Program-made: the position numbers and the translations under genes
Shown here: positions 7,758-16,318 of the stretch, piece after piece
Layout of the letters: every line of letters starts with the position of its first letter
Numbering within the stretch: position 1 is the first letter of the stretch
Notes under the pieces: model-generated
What the model saw: the letters and a program-made list of their open reading frames with translations, nothing else
The model's database searches: none
What the model was told of the DNA's origin: nothing
Assembly (NCBI RefSeq): GCF_900094625.1
Contig: NZ_FMAJ01000019.1
Location: 1 to 64,000, forward strand
DNA length: 64,000 nucleotides
Reading direction: 5' to 3'
Source of the DNA: Rhizobium aethiopicum
GTDB lineage: Bacteria > Pseudomonadota > Alphaproteobacteria > Rhizobiales > Rhizobiaceae

Positions 7758-9038
7758 ATGTCTTTTTCGAGCATAGATGAGGCGATCGAGGCGATCGAAG
7801 CGGGCGAGATGGTTATCGTGGTCGACGACGAAAATCGGGAGAATGAAGGCGACCTAGTCGTTGCTGCCGAAAAAATAACAGCTGAGCACATCGCTTTCAT
7901 GATGAAATATGCGAGAGGCCTTATCTGCGTGCCACTTCCAGCCGAACGTCTCGACAAACTCGAGATCCCCCTGATGGTCACACGTAATTCGGACTCACTG
8001 CAGACGGCATTTACCGTTTCCGTCGATTGCAAACACGGCACAACGACAGGGATTTCAGCCGAAGATCGAGCAGCAACCGTCAAGTCGCTCATCGATCCGC
8101 AGACGCGGCCGGAAGACCTATCGCGGCCGGGTCACATTTTTCCTTTGCGTGCAAATCGTCTCGGTGTCCTGGGCCGTCCTGGCCACACCGAAGCTGCCGT
8201 GGATCTTGCACGACTGGCCGGCCTGGCGCCGGCTGGCGTAATCTGCGAGATCGCCAATGACGACGGAACCATGTCTCGACTGCCAGATCTCGAGAAGTTC
8301 GCAATCGAACATGGCCTGCACATAGTAACGATCGACGCTTTGATTGAGTACTGCAGGAGTCGTGATACGAGGGTAAAGCGTTACGCGCAGTCCTTTATGC
8401 CAACGCGGTTTGGGGATTTCAAGGCAATTGCTTATCGCGATAGTTTGACGGGAACGGAACACTTAGCTTTGACACTTGGCGAGTTGTGCGAGAAGGAAGA
8501 CGTTCTGGTACGGGTGCATTCTGAATGTCTGACAGGTGAGGCGTTCCGGTCCATGCGATGCGACTGCGGTCAACAGCTCGAAATGGCTCTTCGGGCGGTC
8601 CAGTTAGCGGGCGCTGGTTGCGTGATCTACATGCGTGGGCAAGAGGGGCGTGGCATTGGCTTGGGAAACAAAATTGCGGCTTACGGCCTGCAGGATCATG
8701 GTCGTGATACTCTTGAGGCAAATCGGGAACTCGGCTTCGCATCTGATTCCCGCGAATATAACGCAGCGGCGGATATCATCCGCGACCTCGGTATCGGCAG
8801 CGTTCGGCTTCTGACCAACAATCTTGCAAAAATAGAGGCGCTGCGAACGTCAGGCGTCATCGTGTCGTCTCGCCAGAGTCTGATCGCCGCATCTAGCGCG
8901 TCCAACATCACTTATCTTAAGACAAAGCGCGATCGGTTTGGCCACCTGTTGGACCAGGACACGTCAGCTGAACACGTCGGCCGGAACAACGTCTTTTCAG
9001 TGTTTGGCGCGCAGGTGTTCTCTGGACCCCTTGGGTAG
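7758..9038 (+). CDS. ribBA: Bifunctional DHBP synthase / GTP cyclohydrolase II
   Basis: A 426-residue fusion that makes both starting units of riboflavin: 3,4-dihydroxy-2-butanone 4-phosphate from ribulose 5-phosphate and the pyrimidine from GTP. The N-terminal domain (about 1-205) has DDENRENEGDLVVAAE and GHIFPLRA/GHTEAAVDLARLAG. The C-terminal domain (about 208-395) has VRVHSECLTGEAFRSMRCDC, giving the three zinc cysteines, then GQEGRGIGLGNKI and a DTLEANRELGF segment. All catalytic blocks look intact. GGAGGAGG precedes the ATG. A plasmid-borne ribBA beside an FMN reductase inside an oxygenase regulon suggests extra flavin is made when the pathway is on. The last 30 residues beyond the usual domain are unassigned. 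Confidence 0.93.
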   Translation: MSFSSIDEAIEAIEAGEMVIVVDDENRENEGDLVVAAEKITAEHIAFMMKYARGLICVPLPAERLDKLEIPLMVTRNSDSLQTAFTVSVDCKHGTTTGISAEDRAATVKSLIDPQTRPEDLSRPGHIFPLRANRLGVLGRPGHTEAAVDLARLAGLAPAGVICEIANDDGTMSRLPDLEKFAIEHGLHIVTIDALIEYCRSRDTRVKRYAQSFMPTRFGDFKAIAYRDSLTGTEHLALTLGELCEKEDVLVRVHSECLTGEAFRSMRCDCGQQLEMALRAVQLAGAGCVIYMRGQEGRGIGLGNKIAAYGLQDHGRDTLEANRELGFASDSREYNAAADIIRDLGIGSVRLLTNNLAKIEALRTSGVIVSSRQSLIAASSASNITYLKTKRDRFGHLLDQDTSAEHVGRNNVFSVFGAQVFSGPLG

Positions 9039-9060
9039 CGGAGCCGCCCTCGCCACTTAC

Positions 9061-9097
9061 CTGCCGGTGATTGTAGGGGGCCGCCTTTGACCGGCAG
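9061..9097. terminator. Inverted repeat between convergent ribBA and alcohol dehydrogenase genes
   Basis: CTGCCGGT (9061-9068) pairs with ACCGGCAG (9090-9097) around a 21-base loop that is itself G-rich. It lies between convergent genes, where a bidirectional terminator would be expected, but there is no T-tract. Confidence 0.35.
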
Positions 9098-9273
9098 AGT
9101 CCTAGAGCTTTTGCGTCGGCCCTGCCAGCACATCATTCGTGCAGGCGTATCGGAGTGATGTGGCCCGCGATTGCATCGAAAGCAGCGTTCGACCATATCT
9201 CGTCTTGAGCACGGCTGTTCCGACGGATCGCATTTAATCGCGGTCCGTCTTGTCTTTCGAAAAGTCTCGCAAA

Positions 9274-10380
9274 CTAATGCTTCATGCGAAGGATCGGCTT
9301 AATGACTTTGCCGCTCTCGGAATCAGCCATCGCCTCGTTGATCTGGTCGAGGTCATAGAACTGAACCAGTTTGTCGAACGGGAAAAGTCCCTGCTGCCAA
9401 TACTCGATCAACTGCGGGACGAACTCGGACGGAATGCTTTGTCCTTCGACAACGCCGATCAATGTGCGGCCGAAAAGGAAGTTCCCGATATCGATCGTGC
9501 CTTCAGTGCCGAGAGCGGACGAGCCAACGAGACCGCATGTTCCCGGCGTACCAAGGCAGTCGACTGCCTGACGGAAAACTCGTGGCGAACTCGTGCATTC
9601 CAAGCTGAAATCAACGCCTGCGGGGACGATCTTCCTGATCGCGGCAACGCTGTCCAATTTGCGGGCATTTATCGTGTGCGTCGCCCCGAGTTCGCGCGAA
9701 AGTTCCAGCCGTTCATCGTTCAAGTCGATCACGATGATGGTCGCGCATCCGGCGATTTTCGCGGCCATCGTAGCCGCCATGCCAACCGCACCAGCACCGA
9801 ACACTGCTATTGACGAGCCGGGCTTCGGCTTGAGGCAATTCAGTACCGCGCCAGCACCGGTCTGAAGCCCGCACCCGAGCGGTCCAATCAACTCGAGTGG
9901 AACATCCTTTGCAACCTTCACGGCGTTTCGTTCGCTGGCGATGGCGTAGGTTGCAAATGACGACTGCTCGAAGAAGCAGCCACTAATCTGTTTCCCGTGA
10001 GAATCATGGATCGGGCAGGTGCCATCCGGACGAGTGCCGCGGAAATTGCGACCGAAGAAGTCCTCGCAGTAGAAAGGTGTACCGGAAAGGCACTTTTCGC
10101 ACTTGCCGCAATAGGCGTAGCTCAAAGCAACGTGATCACCGGGCACAAGATCTTTAACTGCGCTCCCGACGGCCTCGACGACGCCAGAGCCTTCGTGTCC
10201 CAACACAACAGGTTGAGGTACGTCATATCCCTGGTCCCTGACCACCAGGTCGGTATGACATACCCCCGATGCGACGATGCGGACCAAAATCTCGTCTGCA
10301 CGAGGTTCCTCAATCCCTATGCACTCCAAGATCAAGGGCTTCGCCTTTTCGCGCGAGACCGCCGCATATGCCTGCTTCAT
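9274..10380 (-). CDS. Zinc-dependent alcohol dehydrogenase (aryl-alcohol dehydrogenase type)
   Basis: A 368-residue medium-chain dehydrogenase, NAD-linked and cytosolic. The catalytic zinc site is seen in GVCHTDLVVRDQ and GHEGSGVVEAVG plus a later GCGLQTGAG; the structural zinc lobe has four cysteines in CGKCEKCLSGTPFYC. The cofactor fold shows VFGAGAVGMAATMAAK and an acidic IVIDLNDERL end, favouring NAD. Sequence style is that of benzyl or geraniol dehydrogenases (XylB/GeoA group). The start follows TTGGAGGAA; a longer frame has no ribosome site. It is transcribed leftwards from a regulon promoter at 10419-10447. A paralogue lies at 16319-17422. Substrate unknown; an alcohol made by the monooxygenase pathway is a reasonable guess. 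Confidence 0.9.
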   Translation of the reverse strand: MKQAYAAVSREKAKPLILECIGIEEPRADEILVRIVASGVCHTDLVVRDQGYDVPQPVVLGHEGSGVVEAVGSAVKDLVPGDHVALSYAYCGKCEKCLSGTPFYCEDFFGRNFRGTRPDGTCPIHDSHGKQISGCFFEQSSFATYAIASERNAVKVAKDVPLELIGPLGCGLQTGAGAVLNCLKPKPGSSIAVFGAGAVGMAATMAAKIAGCATIIVIDLNDERLELSRELGATHTINARKLDSVAAIRKIVPAGVDFSLECTSSPRVFRQAVDCLGTPGTCGLVGSSALGTEGTIDIGNFLFGRTLIGVVEGQSIPSEFVPQLIEYWQQGLFPFDKLVQFYDLDQINEAMADSESGKVIKPILRMKH

Positions 10381-10418
10381 GTAACTGTTCCTCCAAGGCT
10401 CACAACGCAATTCGCGCG

Positions 10419-10447
10419 AACGTACTCATCGTCAGACAATCAGTCAA
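10419..10447 (-). promoter_or_regulatory. Regulon promoter of the leftward alcohol dehydrogenase
   Basis: Read on the minus strand: TTGACT (10442-10447), then GATTGTCTGA, with TACGTT (10419-10424) as -10 at exactly 17 bases. It shares the TTGAC-N-GATTGTC arrangement with the other sites and leaves a leader of about 30 bases containing the ribosome site. The 296 bases between this site and the next gene hold no recognised gene. Confidence 0.65.
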
Positions 10448-10743
10448 TAATTACTCTGTTAAATTAGATCAGTTCAACCGGAGCAGGGCTGCATTTTTGC
10501 AAAGTCACGAGTGAACGCTGATTTGAAGTGATCAAAGGGTTCCGTGCATGTTCGAAAGGGAGCATGCGTCTTGTCCCGCTTTGGGCTGAAAGATCGGCAG
10601 ACGAAAATTTAGTAGCAACGTGTGAGGCGAGCCGGATGGCGTCGCTTGCCGACGTCGAGCCGGTTCTGAAGGCTATCGACAGCTTCGAGACACCGGTATT
10701 GCCAAGTTTAACCGACTACAAACGATGCTACTGCCAGCCAGGC

Positions 10744-11373
10744 TTAACAGACAGTACCAACCAGGACGTTAGTCTTCTCGATGATCGAGAGGTCCGACGC
10801 AATCCGGTATACAGTTGGCGCGGCGGTCGGTGACTCAATAGCGAGCGTATCCTGGATCGTGAGGCGTTCGATGCCCTGCTTTAGTGACCTGATCGTATTC
10901 CCGTGGGCCACCACAAGAACCGATTTCCCTCTCAACAAGGGGGGGAACACTTCGCTTATCAAAAAGGGCAGAACCCTCGCGCTTATGTCCCGTATGCTTT
11001 CTCCCCCAGGTGGTGGAGTGCTGTACGAGCGGCGCCAAACCTGGACAACATCCTGGCCCCACCGCTCACGTGCCACGTTCTTGTTGATGCCGGTGAGCTG
11101 TCCGTAGTCGCGTTCGTTCAACTCGGTTCTCCTGATTGGCTCCAGCAGATCGCCGTTGGTTTCGTTCAAAATCGCTCTGCAAGTGTCAACTGTGCGCAAG
11201 AGGGCAGAGCTAAACGCAATATCGAACGAGATGCCGAGGTTCGCGAGCAGTGAGCCGGCTCGCCTGCTCTCAGACCAGCCCTCCTGTGTGAGCGGAACGT
11301 CGCTCGTACCCGAGAACTCCCCGCGCGCGTTCCCTTCGCTTTGGCCATGCCGGACAATCACCAGAGTGGACAT
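10744..11373 (-). CDS. Histidine phosphatase / phosphoglycerate mutase family protein
   Basis: A 209-residue member of the branch 1 histidine phosphatase superfamily. The phospho-acceptor motif is VRHGQSEGN at residues 7-15, followed by LTQEGWSES, SSALLRTVDTC, ELNERDYGQLTG and the second histidine in VVAHGNTIRSL, all in the order of cofactor-dependent phosphoglycerate mutase (GpmA). The length is slightly shorter than E. coli GpmA. The start follows GGGAGGG. It is controlled from a regulon promoter at 11407-11435, so it may act on a phosphorylated pathway intermediate rather than in glycolysis; mutase versus phosphatase cannot be decided from sequence. Confidence 0.85.
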   Translation of the reverse strand: MSTLVIVRHGQSEGNARGEFSGTSDVPLTQEGWSESRRAGSLLANLGISFDIAFSSALLRTVDTCRAILNETNGDLLEPIRRTELNERDYGQLTGINKNVARERWGQDVVQVWRRSYSTPPPGGESIRDISARVLPFLISEVFPPLLRGKSVLVVAHGNTIRSLKQGIERLTIQDTLAIESPTAAPTVYRIASDLSIIEKTNVLVGTVC

Positions 11374-11406
11374 TCATAACCCTCCCATCGATTTAGCGAA
11401 CACGAA

Positions 11407-11435
11407 TATTGTCGCACTATCGGACAATCCGTCAA
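11407..11435 (-). promoter_or_regulatory. Regulon promoter of the phosphoglycerate-mutase-like gene
   Basis: Minus strand TTGACG (11430-11435), GATTGTCCGATA, then ACAATA (11407-11412) at 17-base spacing. It belongs to the same promoter family, divergent from the ABC importer promoter 64 bases away. Confidence 0.65.
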
Positions 11436-11499
11436 GTGCGACTATGTGCAAGTGAAAACAAAACGATGCCGAAAAAATAAACGTCGAAGTATATATTTA

Positions 11500-11528
11500 T
11501 TGACAGATTGTCTGATAGCTCATACCAA
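11500..11528 (+). promoter_or_regulatory. Regulon promoter of the CUT2 importer operon
   Basis: TTGACA (11500-11505), GATTGTCTGATA, and TACCAA (11523-11528) with 17-base spacing. It is nearly identical to the right arm at 1631-1647. The predicted start is about 95 bases before the binding-protein ATG. Confidence 0.7.
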
Positions 11529-11628
11529 TGCACTCCGCCGTATTGAGGAGAGTCCGGCACGGCTTGGGAAGGCAAGGCTCTCGCCTTAACAGACAATGCC
11601 GCCCAGAGCGGCCGGAGGAGGAATTTTC

Positions 11629-12717
11629 ATGAAGAGACGTACATTTCTACAAGCGAGCGGGGCAATTGCTGTAGCCGGCACGTTCGGAATGCCGGGGATT
11701 CTTCGCGCCGACGACGCGATCAGTCTCCTACCTGACACTTGGCCCTCCGAAGGCGCCAACCCAATTGTCGACGCGGGTAAGTTCAAGAAGTCAGGCCCGT
11801 GGAAGATCGGACACAGCCACTACGGCCTCGCTGGTTCAACGCATACCTACCAGACGGCGTTTGAAGCCGAATATGAAATAAAAAAGAACAAGGATCGGAT
11901 CGCTGATTACCAGTTCCGGAGCGCTGATCTCAATGCCTCCAAACAAGTTGCCGATATCGAGGATCTGATCGCCCAGAAGGTCGATGCGATCATCATCGCA
12001 CCGCTAACCACCGGTTCCGCCGTCGAGGGCATCAAGAAGGCAAAGGCTGCTGGCATTCCAACCGTAGTCTATCTCGGACGCGTCGACACCGAGGAGTTTA
12101 CGGTTCAGGTCCAGGGCGACGACTTCTATTTCGGGCGCGTGATGGCTCAGTTCCTCGTCGACAAGCTTGGCAACAAGGGCAAGGTATGGGTTCTGCGTGG
12201 CGTCGCCGGGCATCCCATCGATGCAGATCGTTATGCAGGCGCCATGGAAGTCTTCAGCAAGTCTGGACTTCAGATCACGTCGACCCAGCACGGAAGCTGG
12301 TCTTATGAGGACTCAAAGAAGATCGCCGAAAGCCTGTATCTCTCCGACCCCGATGTCGCGGGCATCTGGACCGATGGAGCCAACATGTCTCTTGGCGTTT
12401 TGGATGCCTTGCAGGAGGCTGGCGCCTCAACGATCCCGCCAATCACGGGCGAAGCACTTAACGGCTGGATGCGTCGTTGGAATGACGAAAAACTTTCCTC
12501 GATCGGTCCGATTTGCCCACCCGCTCTGTCTACTGCCGCGCTGCGGGCCGCCTTCGCCTTGCTGGATGGGAAGCCGATTCAGCGTAACTGGACGAACCGC
12601 CCCAAGCCGATCACCGACGAGACGCTCTCCCAGTTCTATCGCGCAGATCTCACTGATGCGTACTGGGCGCCGACCGAAATGCCGAACGAAAAGCTCCTTG
12701 ATTATTTCAAGGCTTGA
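11629..12717 (+). CDS. ABC transporter substrate-binding protein (CUT2 type, Tat signal)
   Basis: A 362-residue periplasmic binding protein. The N-terminus MKRRTFLQASGAIAVAGTFG carries a twin-arginine motif, so it is probably exported folded by Tat. Typical fold segments are GPWKIGHSHYGLAGSTHTYQ, EDLIAQKVDAIIIAPLT, KAAGIPTVVYLG, KGKVWVLRGVAGHP and DPDVAGIWTDGANMSLG. The ATG follows GGAGGAGG. It is the first gene of the importer operon and should deliver the ligand to the two permeases downstream. The ligand pocket differs from classic ribose or xylose receptors as far as can be judged, so the transported compound is not assigned. Confidence 0.9.
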   Translation: MKRRTFLQASGAIAVAGTFGMPGILRADDAISLLPDTWPSEGANPIVDAGKFKKSGPWKIGHSHYGLAGSTHTYQTAFEAEYEIKKNKDRIADYQFRSADLNASKQVADIEDLIAQKVDAIIIAPLTTGSAVEGIKKAKAAGIPTVVYLGRVDTEEFTVQVQGDDFYFGRVMAQFLVDKLGNKGKVWVLRGVAGHPIDADRYAGAMEVFSKSGLQITSTQHGSWSYEDSKKIAESLYLSDPDVAGIWTDGANMSLGVLDALQEAGASTIPPITGEALNGWMRRWNDEKLSSIGPICPPALSTAALRAAFALLDGKPIQRNWTNRPKPITDETLSQFYRADLTDAYWAPTEMPNEKLLDYFKA

Positions 12718-12723
12718 TGAACT

Positions 12724-12747
12724 ACGGGCACGATCACTCGTGCCCGT
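12724..12747 (+). promoter_or_regulatory. Perfect hairpin between binding protein and ATPase genes
   Basis: ACGGGCACGA (12724-12733) and TCGTGCCCGT (12738-12747) form a 10-bp stem with a 4-base loop and no T-tract. Such a hairpin after a binding-protein gene commonly protects the upstream message, giving more receptor than ATPase. Confidence 0.55.
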
Positions 12748-12772
12748 ATCCCTGTCGAAGATGGAAATTCCC

Positions 12773-14302
12773 ATGAGCACGCTTGTCGAGATGGTCGGCA
12801 TCAACAAATCGTTTGGTTTCACGAAAGTCCTTTCGGACGTTCGCTTTTCCCTGGAACGTGGCTCCGTGCACGCTCTGATGGGGGAAAACGGCGCGGGGAA
12901 GTCCACCCTGATGCGTATTCTGGCGGGGGTATATCAGCCGGGCGCAGGAAGTGTTCGGCTCCGCGGGGAGGAAGTCAATTTCCGTTCCCCTAAGGAGGCA
13001 CGGTTGGCGGGAGTGTCGACGGTGTTTCAGGAGTTTACCCTGATCCCCAATCTCACCGTTGCTGAGAACATGTTCCTGGGCCATGAACCTCGTCGCATTG
13101 ACGGTTCGATCGATAGCGTCGAGGTAGTGAAACGCGCTCGCGCTTTGCTGGCTGACGTATTTCCACAGCTCGACGCAACTGCGATCGTCGAGACACTGAC
13201 TGTCGCGCAGCAGCAGGCAGTAGAGATCGCGAAGGGACTTACGTCGAACGCGGACGTATTCATCTTCGACGAGCCAACGGCGGCGTTGAACTCGACCGAT
13301 GTCGCGCATCTTTTCAAGGTTATCCGCGACCTTAAGGCTCAACATAAGGCTGTCGTCTACATCTCTCATCGCATGAATGAAGTCTTCGAACTATGCGACA
13401 CCATCACCGTCATGAAAGATGGCGCTTGGGTAAGGACTGCAAGAGCGCAGGACTTCAACTTGCAAACGCTGGTAGCGACAATGGTTGGTCGCGAACTTCA
13501 GAACTTCTTTCCGCCGCGCTCGCAGGCCACCGGAGCGGCAATGCTGGAGGTTTCGGACTTGCGCCTCGACGACAGCAGCTCGACAGTCACTTTCGTTGTC
13601 AGAAAAGGTGAAATCATCGGGCTGGCAGGGCTCGAAGGACAGGGCCAGCGAGAGATAATGCGTGCCATTGTGGGCGTTGAATCGCCAAAGGCCATCGCCG
13701 TGTGGCGTGCCGGCCTCGACAACAGCATGCACGTGGTGAATGTAGGGTCAGGGTTCGCTCGCGCGGTCGCATCAGGAATCGGTTTTATCCCTGAAGACAG
13801 GAAGCAGGAAGGGCTGTTCCTGCGCCTGCCTATCTACGACAACATCGCGCTGGGAAAACAGCTCAATCGGAATATGGCAAGCGTTGCGTGGCGATCGGTG
13901 TCGAGGGTCCGCGAGGTGATCAAGTCGCTACGAGTTGCGGCCGCCGATCCCAATGCGCCCGTAGGTAAACTCTCGGGCGGGAATCAGCAGAAGGTGCTGC
14001 TGGGCCGCTGGTTGCTCTCCGGAGTGGACATCCTCGTTATTGAGGAGCCCACGCGCGGCGTCGACGTCGGTGCAAAGGCAGAGATTTACAGATTGCTGCG
14101 GGACTTCAGTGATCGTGGCGGTGCGGTCGTGGTTTCGTCGCGCGAGCACGCTGAGCTTATAGGGCTCTGCGACAGCATTTTGGTCGTTCATGACAGGAAG
14201 ATCGTCGGGCAGATGTCCGCAGAGGGGGCGACCGAGGAAAGAATCCTCGAGACTGCGCTGGGGGCGAGTGCGTCACCGGATCCCCGTGCTGCGGTGCATT
14301 GA
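12773..14302 (+). CDS. CUT2 sugar-type ABC transporter ATPase
   Basis: A 509-residue double ATPase of the RbsA/MglA type that powers the importer at the inner membrane. Domain 1 (about 1-240) has Walker A MGENGAGKSTLMRIL near residue 38, a degenerate signature LTVAQQQAVEIAKG, and Walker B ADVFIFDEPTAAL. Domain 2 (about 250-500) lacks a normal Walker A (GLAGLEGQGQREIMRAIVG), as usual for this family, and has LSGGNQQKVLLGRWL and ILVIEEPTRGVDVGAK. The ATG at 12773 is chosen with GGAA upstream; an ATG four codons earlier is also possible. It lies between the receptor gene and two permeases, with the next gene starting 13 bases after its stop. Confidence 0.93.
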   Translation: MSTLVEMVGINKSFGFTKVLSDVRFSLERGSVHALMGENGAGKSTLMRILAGVYQPGAGSVRLRGEEVNFRSPKEARLAGVSTVFQEFTLIPNLTVAENMFLGHEPRRIDGSIDSVEVVKRARALLADVFPQLDATAIVETLTVAQQQAVEIAKGLTSNADVFIFDEPTAALNSTDVAHLFKVIRDLKAQHKAVVYISHRMNEVFELCDTITVMKDGAWVRTARAQDFNLQTLVATMVGRELQNFFPPRSQATGAAMLEVSDLRLDDSSSTVTFVVRKGEIIGLAGLEGQGQREIMRAIVGVESPKAIAVWRAGLDNSMHVVNVGSGFARAVASGIGFIPEDRKQEGLFLRLPIYDNIALGKQLNRNMASVAWRSVSRVREVIKSLRVAAADPNAPVGKLSGGNQQKVLLGRWLLSGVDILVIEEPTRGVDVGAKAEIYRLLRDFSDRGGAVVVSSREHAELIGLCDSILVVHDRKIVGQMSAEGATEERILETALGASASPDPRAAVH

Positions 14303-14314
14303 GGAGGATAACTT

Positions 14315-15256
14315 ATGAATTCATTTGCCAGTCGCCTGAAGCTCCCTTATCGCGCGGGAGCGATCGGGCTTTCCATTGGAACGCTCCTGGTGATGGTTGT
14401 CGCCTCGGTAATATTATTGCCGGACTTCATGGATCCGGAGAATTTGTCTAATCTCCTGGCGCAATCGACGGTGCTCGTCATCTCGGCTCTCGGTCAGACG
14501 TTCGTCATTCTCACTGGCGGCCTCGACGTGTCGGTTGGGTCCGTCATCAGTCTAACGACGACGATCATGACGCTTGATCTTCCTGAGATAACCCGCGTGC
14601 TTATCTGCATCGCGGTGGCGATGGGGTTCGGAGTAGCGAACGGTTACGGTGTCGCGCGCCTCAATGTACATCCAATCATCATGACGCTGACAACAATGGG
14701 CATCGGCCAAGGTATCGCGTTGATCATTTTGCCAATCCCAGGTGGGCGCGTTCCGGAGTGGCTTTCCGGCTCGGTAGCCGGATCCATCGGCCCCGTACCT
14801 AACTCATTGTTTTGGTTGATCACGGCATCGCTCTTCGCATCCTGGATTCTCTATCGTCGTCCCTTCGGCCTCTACCTCTTCGCTTCCGGCGGCAATGACT
14901 TCAACGCACGGATGAACGGTGTTCCCGTCGAGCGCACCATCATCAAAGCGTATGTTCTTTCCGCTCTATTCGCATGCGCTGCGGGGATGTTTCTTGCAGG
15001 TCGCCTTGCATCGGGTGATCCTAAGGGCGGCGCTTCATTCGGGATTGAGTCTGTAACGGCTGCAGCATTGGGTGGGGTCCACCTCGCCGGGGGCATCGGA
15101 AGCATTGTGGGAACCGTCGTTGGCGCGGCGATCCTCGGGACAGTGAATAATGTGATGAATCTGGCCAACGTCTCTGCATTTCTTCAGTCGGTCGTCAAGG
15201 GTGTGTTGCTTCTCGTACTCGTCGTTTCGCAGCGACGCAAAACAATCGGACTTTGA
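14315..15256 (+). CDS. CUT2 ABC transporter permease
   Basis: A 313-residue inner-membrane permease of the RbsC type with about eight to ten hydrophobic segments. Family marks are ALGQTFVILTGGLDVSVGSV near residue 55-75, HPIIMTLTTMGIGQGIAL, GGNDFNARMNGVPVERT (the cytoplasmic coupling loop), and ALGGVHLAGGIGSIVGTVVG near the C-terminus. The start follows GAGGAGG. It ends just before the second permease; the two would form a heterodimer with the double ATPase. The transported compound is unknown. Confidence 0.92.
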   Translation: MNSFASRLKLPYRAGAIGLSIGTLLVMVVASVILLPDFMDPENLSNLLAQSTVLVISALGQTFVILTGGLDVSVGSVISLTTTIMTLDLPEITRVLICIAVAMGFGVANGYGVARLNVHPIIMTLTTMGIGQGIALIILPIPGGRVPEWLSGSVAGSIGPVPNSLFWLITASLFASWILYRRPFGLYLFASGGNDFNARMNGVPVERTIIKAYVLSALFACAAGMFLAGRLASGDPKGGASFGIESVTAAALGGVHLAGGIGSIVGTVVGAAILGTVNNVMNLANVSAFLQSVVKGVLLLVLVVSQRRKTIGL

Positions 15257-15273
15257 AAGAGATGGACTTCTCG

Positions 15274-16260
15274 ATGACCACATCAGACTCGAAAACTGAA
15301 GCACCATCTCGCTCATTGAGGGGTAAGAGCGCCATTTCGTGGATACTCGGGCTACCGCCCGCATACTATGTGCTCGCAATCCTGGTTGCGGTTGCTCCAG
15401 CAGTGAGCGCCACGCTCATAAATCCCAACTACTGGTTTGTAATCCTCAAGCAGTCAGCGCCGCTCGGGATCGCGGTGCTCGCCCAGTCGCTTGTCATGCG
15501 GGTGCGATCCATCGATCTCTCTGTCAGCGGTATTTTCGCCTTCGCGATCTATCTGGCCAGCTCGGGCCAGCTCAACAACTATCCACCGCTAATGACCGTC
15601 CTCATGCCTGTTGTGATTGGGCTAGCTGTGGGGGGTGTAAACGGAATACTCGTAGCATACGTGCGCGCTTCTGCCGTTATCTCCACACTAAGTGTTTCGG
15701 CCATTCTGATTGGGATCGTCCAATACATGAGCGCCGGCCGCGCGCCCGGTTCAACGCCAAGCTGGCTTCGAATACTTACGAGCGGCAATATCCACGGCCT
15801 TTCCTATTCCGTGGTCCTGTGGATCGTCATCGCCGCCCTGATTTCTATCGCATTTCGCTTTCTCATCGTCGGGCGTTACTTCAGGGCCGTCGGCGACAAT
15901 CCGAGGGCGGCGGAAACTACAGGAATTCCGTTGGCACGTACGATTTTTGTCTCGCACACGCTCGCGGGCGCCCTGACAGGCATCGCGGCCCTGGTCCAGG
16001 TATCCGCGTTGGCGGTCGGCACCATCAAGCCAGGCTTCGACACCTTCATGAATGCGCTCGCCGCCACGATCCTCGGCGGTGTGACGTTCGGCGTCGACCG
16101 GGGCGGCGTCGCCGGGCCGTTCGTTGCCGTCGTTGCCTTCAGCTTCCTGTTCGCGATGCTGACCGTCTTCGGCATCCAGGAGCCGGGCAAGCTTATCGTC
16201 CAGGGCGTGATCATTGCATTTGCCGCAATCATCTACGGTGCGCGCGCGGGTCGCGTCTAG
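15274..16260 (+). CDS. CUT2 ABC transporter permease (second subunit)
   Basis: A 328-residue permease paralogous to its neighbour. Visible are PLGIAVLAQSLVMRVRSIDL (where the first permease has the usual ILTGGLDVSVG), VISTLSVSAILIGIVQYMS, a coupling loop GDNPRAAETTGIPLART, and LAATILGGVTFGVDRGGVAG at the C-terminal side. Several ATG codons are possible; 15274 is preferred because AGAG lies at a suitable distance, while 15262 would sit directly on it. Its 3' end is richer in GC-ending codons than the 5' half. It completes a one-receptor, one-ATPase, two-permease importer. Confidence 0.9.
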   Translation: MTTSDSKTEAPSRSLRGKSAISWILGLPPAYYVLAILVAVAPAVSATLINPNYWFVILKQSAPLGIAVLAQSLVMRVRSIDLSVSGIFAFAIYLASSGQLNNYPPLMTVLMPVVIGLAVGGVNGILVAYVRASAVISTLSVSAILIGIVQYMSAGRAPGSTPSWLRILTSGNIHGLSYSVVLWIVIAALISIAFRFLIVGRYFRAVGDNPRAAETTGIPLARTIFVSHTLAGALTGIAALVQVSALAVGTIKPGFDTFMNALAATILGGVTFGVDRGGVAGPFVAVVAFSFLFAMLTVFGIQEPGKLIVQGVIIAFAAIIYGARAGRV

Positions 16261-16318
16261 TCCGTCGGACCGATCAAGTCATTCCCGTAGCAATTGCGGG
16301 AGAACGCAGGAGAATATA

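Noticed and set aside
7223..9038. A riboflavin-degradation cluster like that of Microbacterium
   Set aside because: There is no riboflavin kinase or ribokinase gene, and RibBA makes riboflavin rather than degrading it, so a supply role is simpler.
10528..10833. A 101-residue frame between the alcohol dehydrogenase and mutase-like genes
   Set aside because: Some protein-like stretches, but it overlaps the mutase-like gene and has no ribosome site or family.
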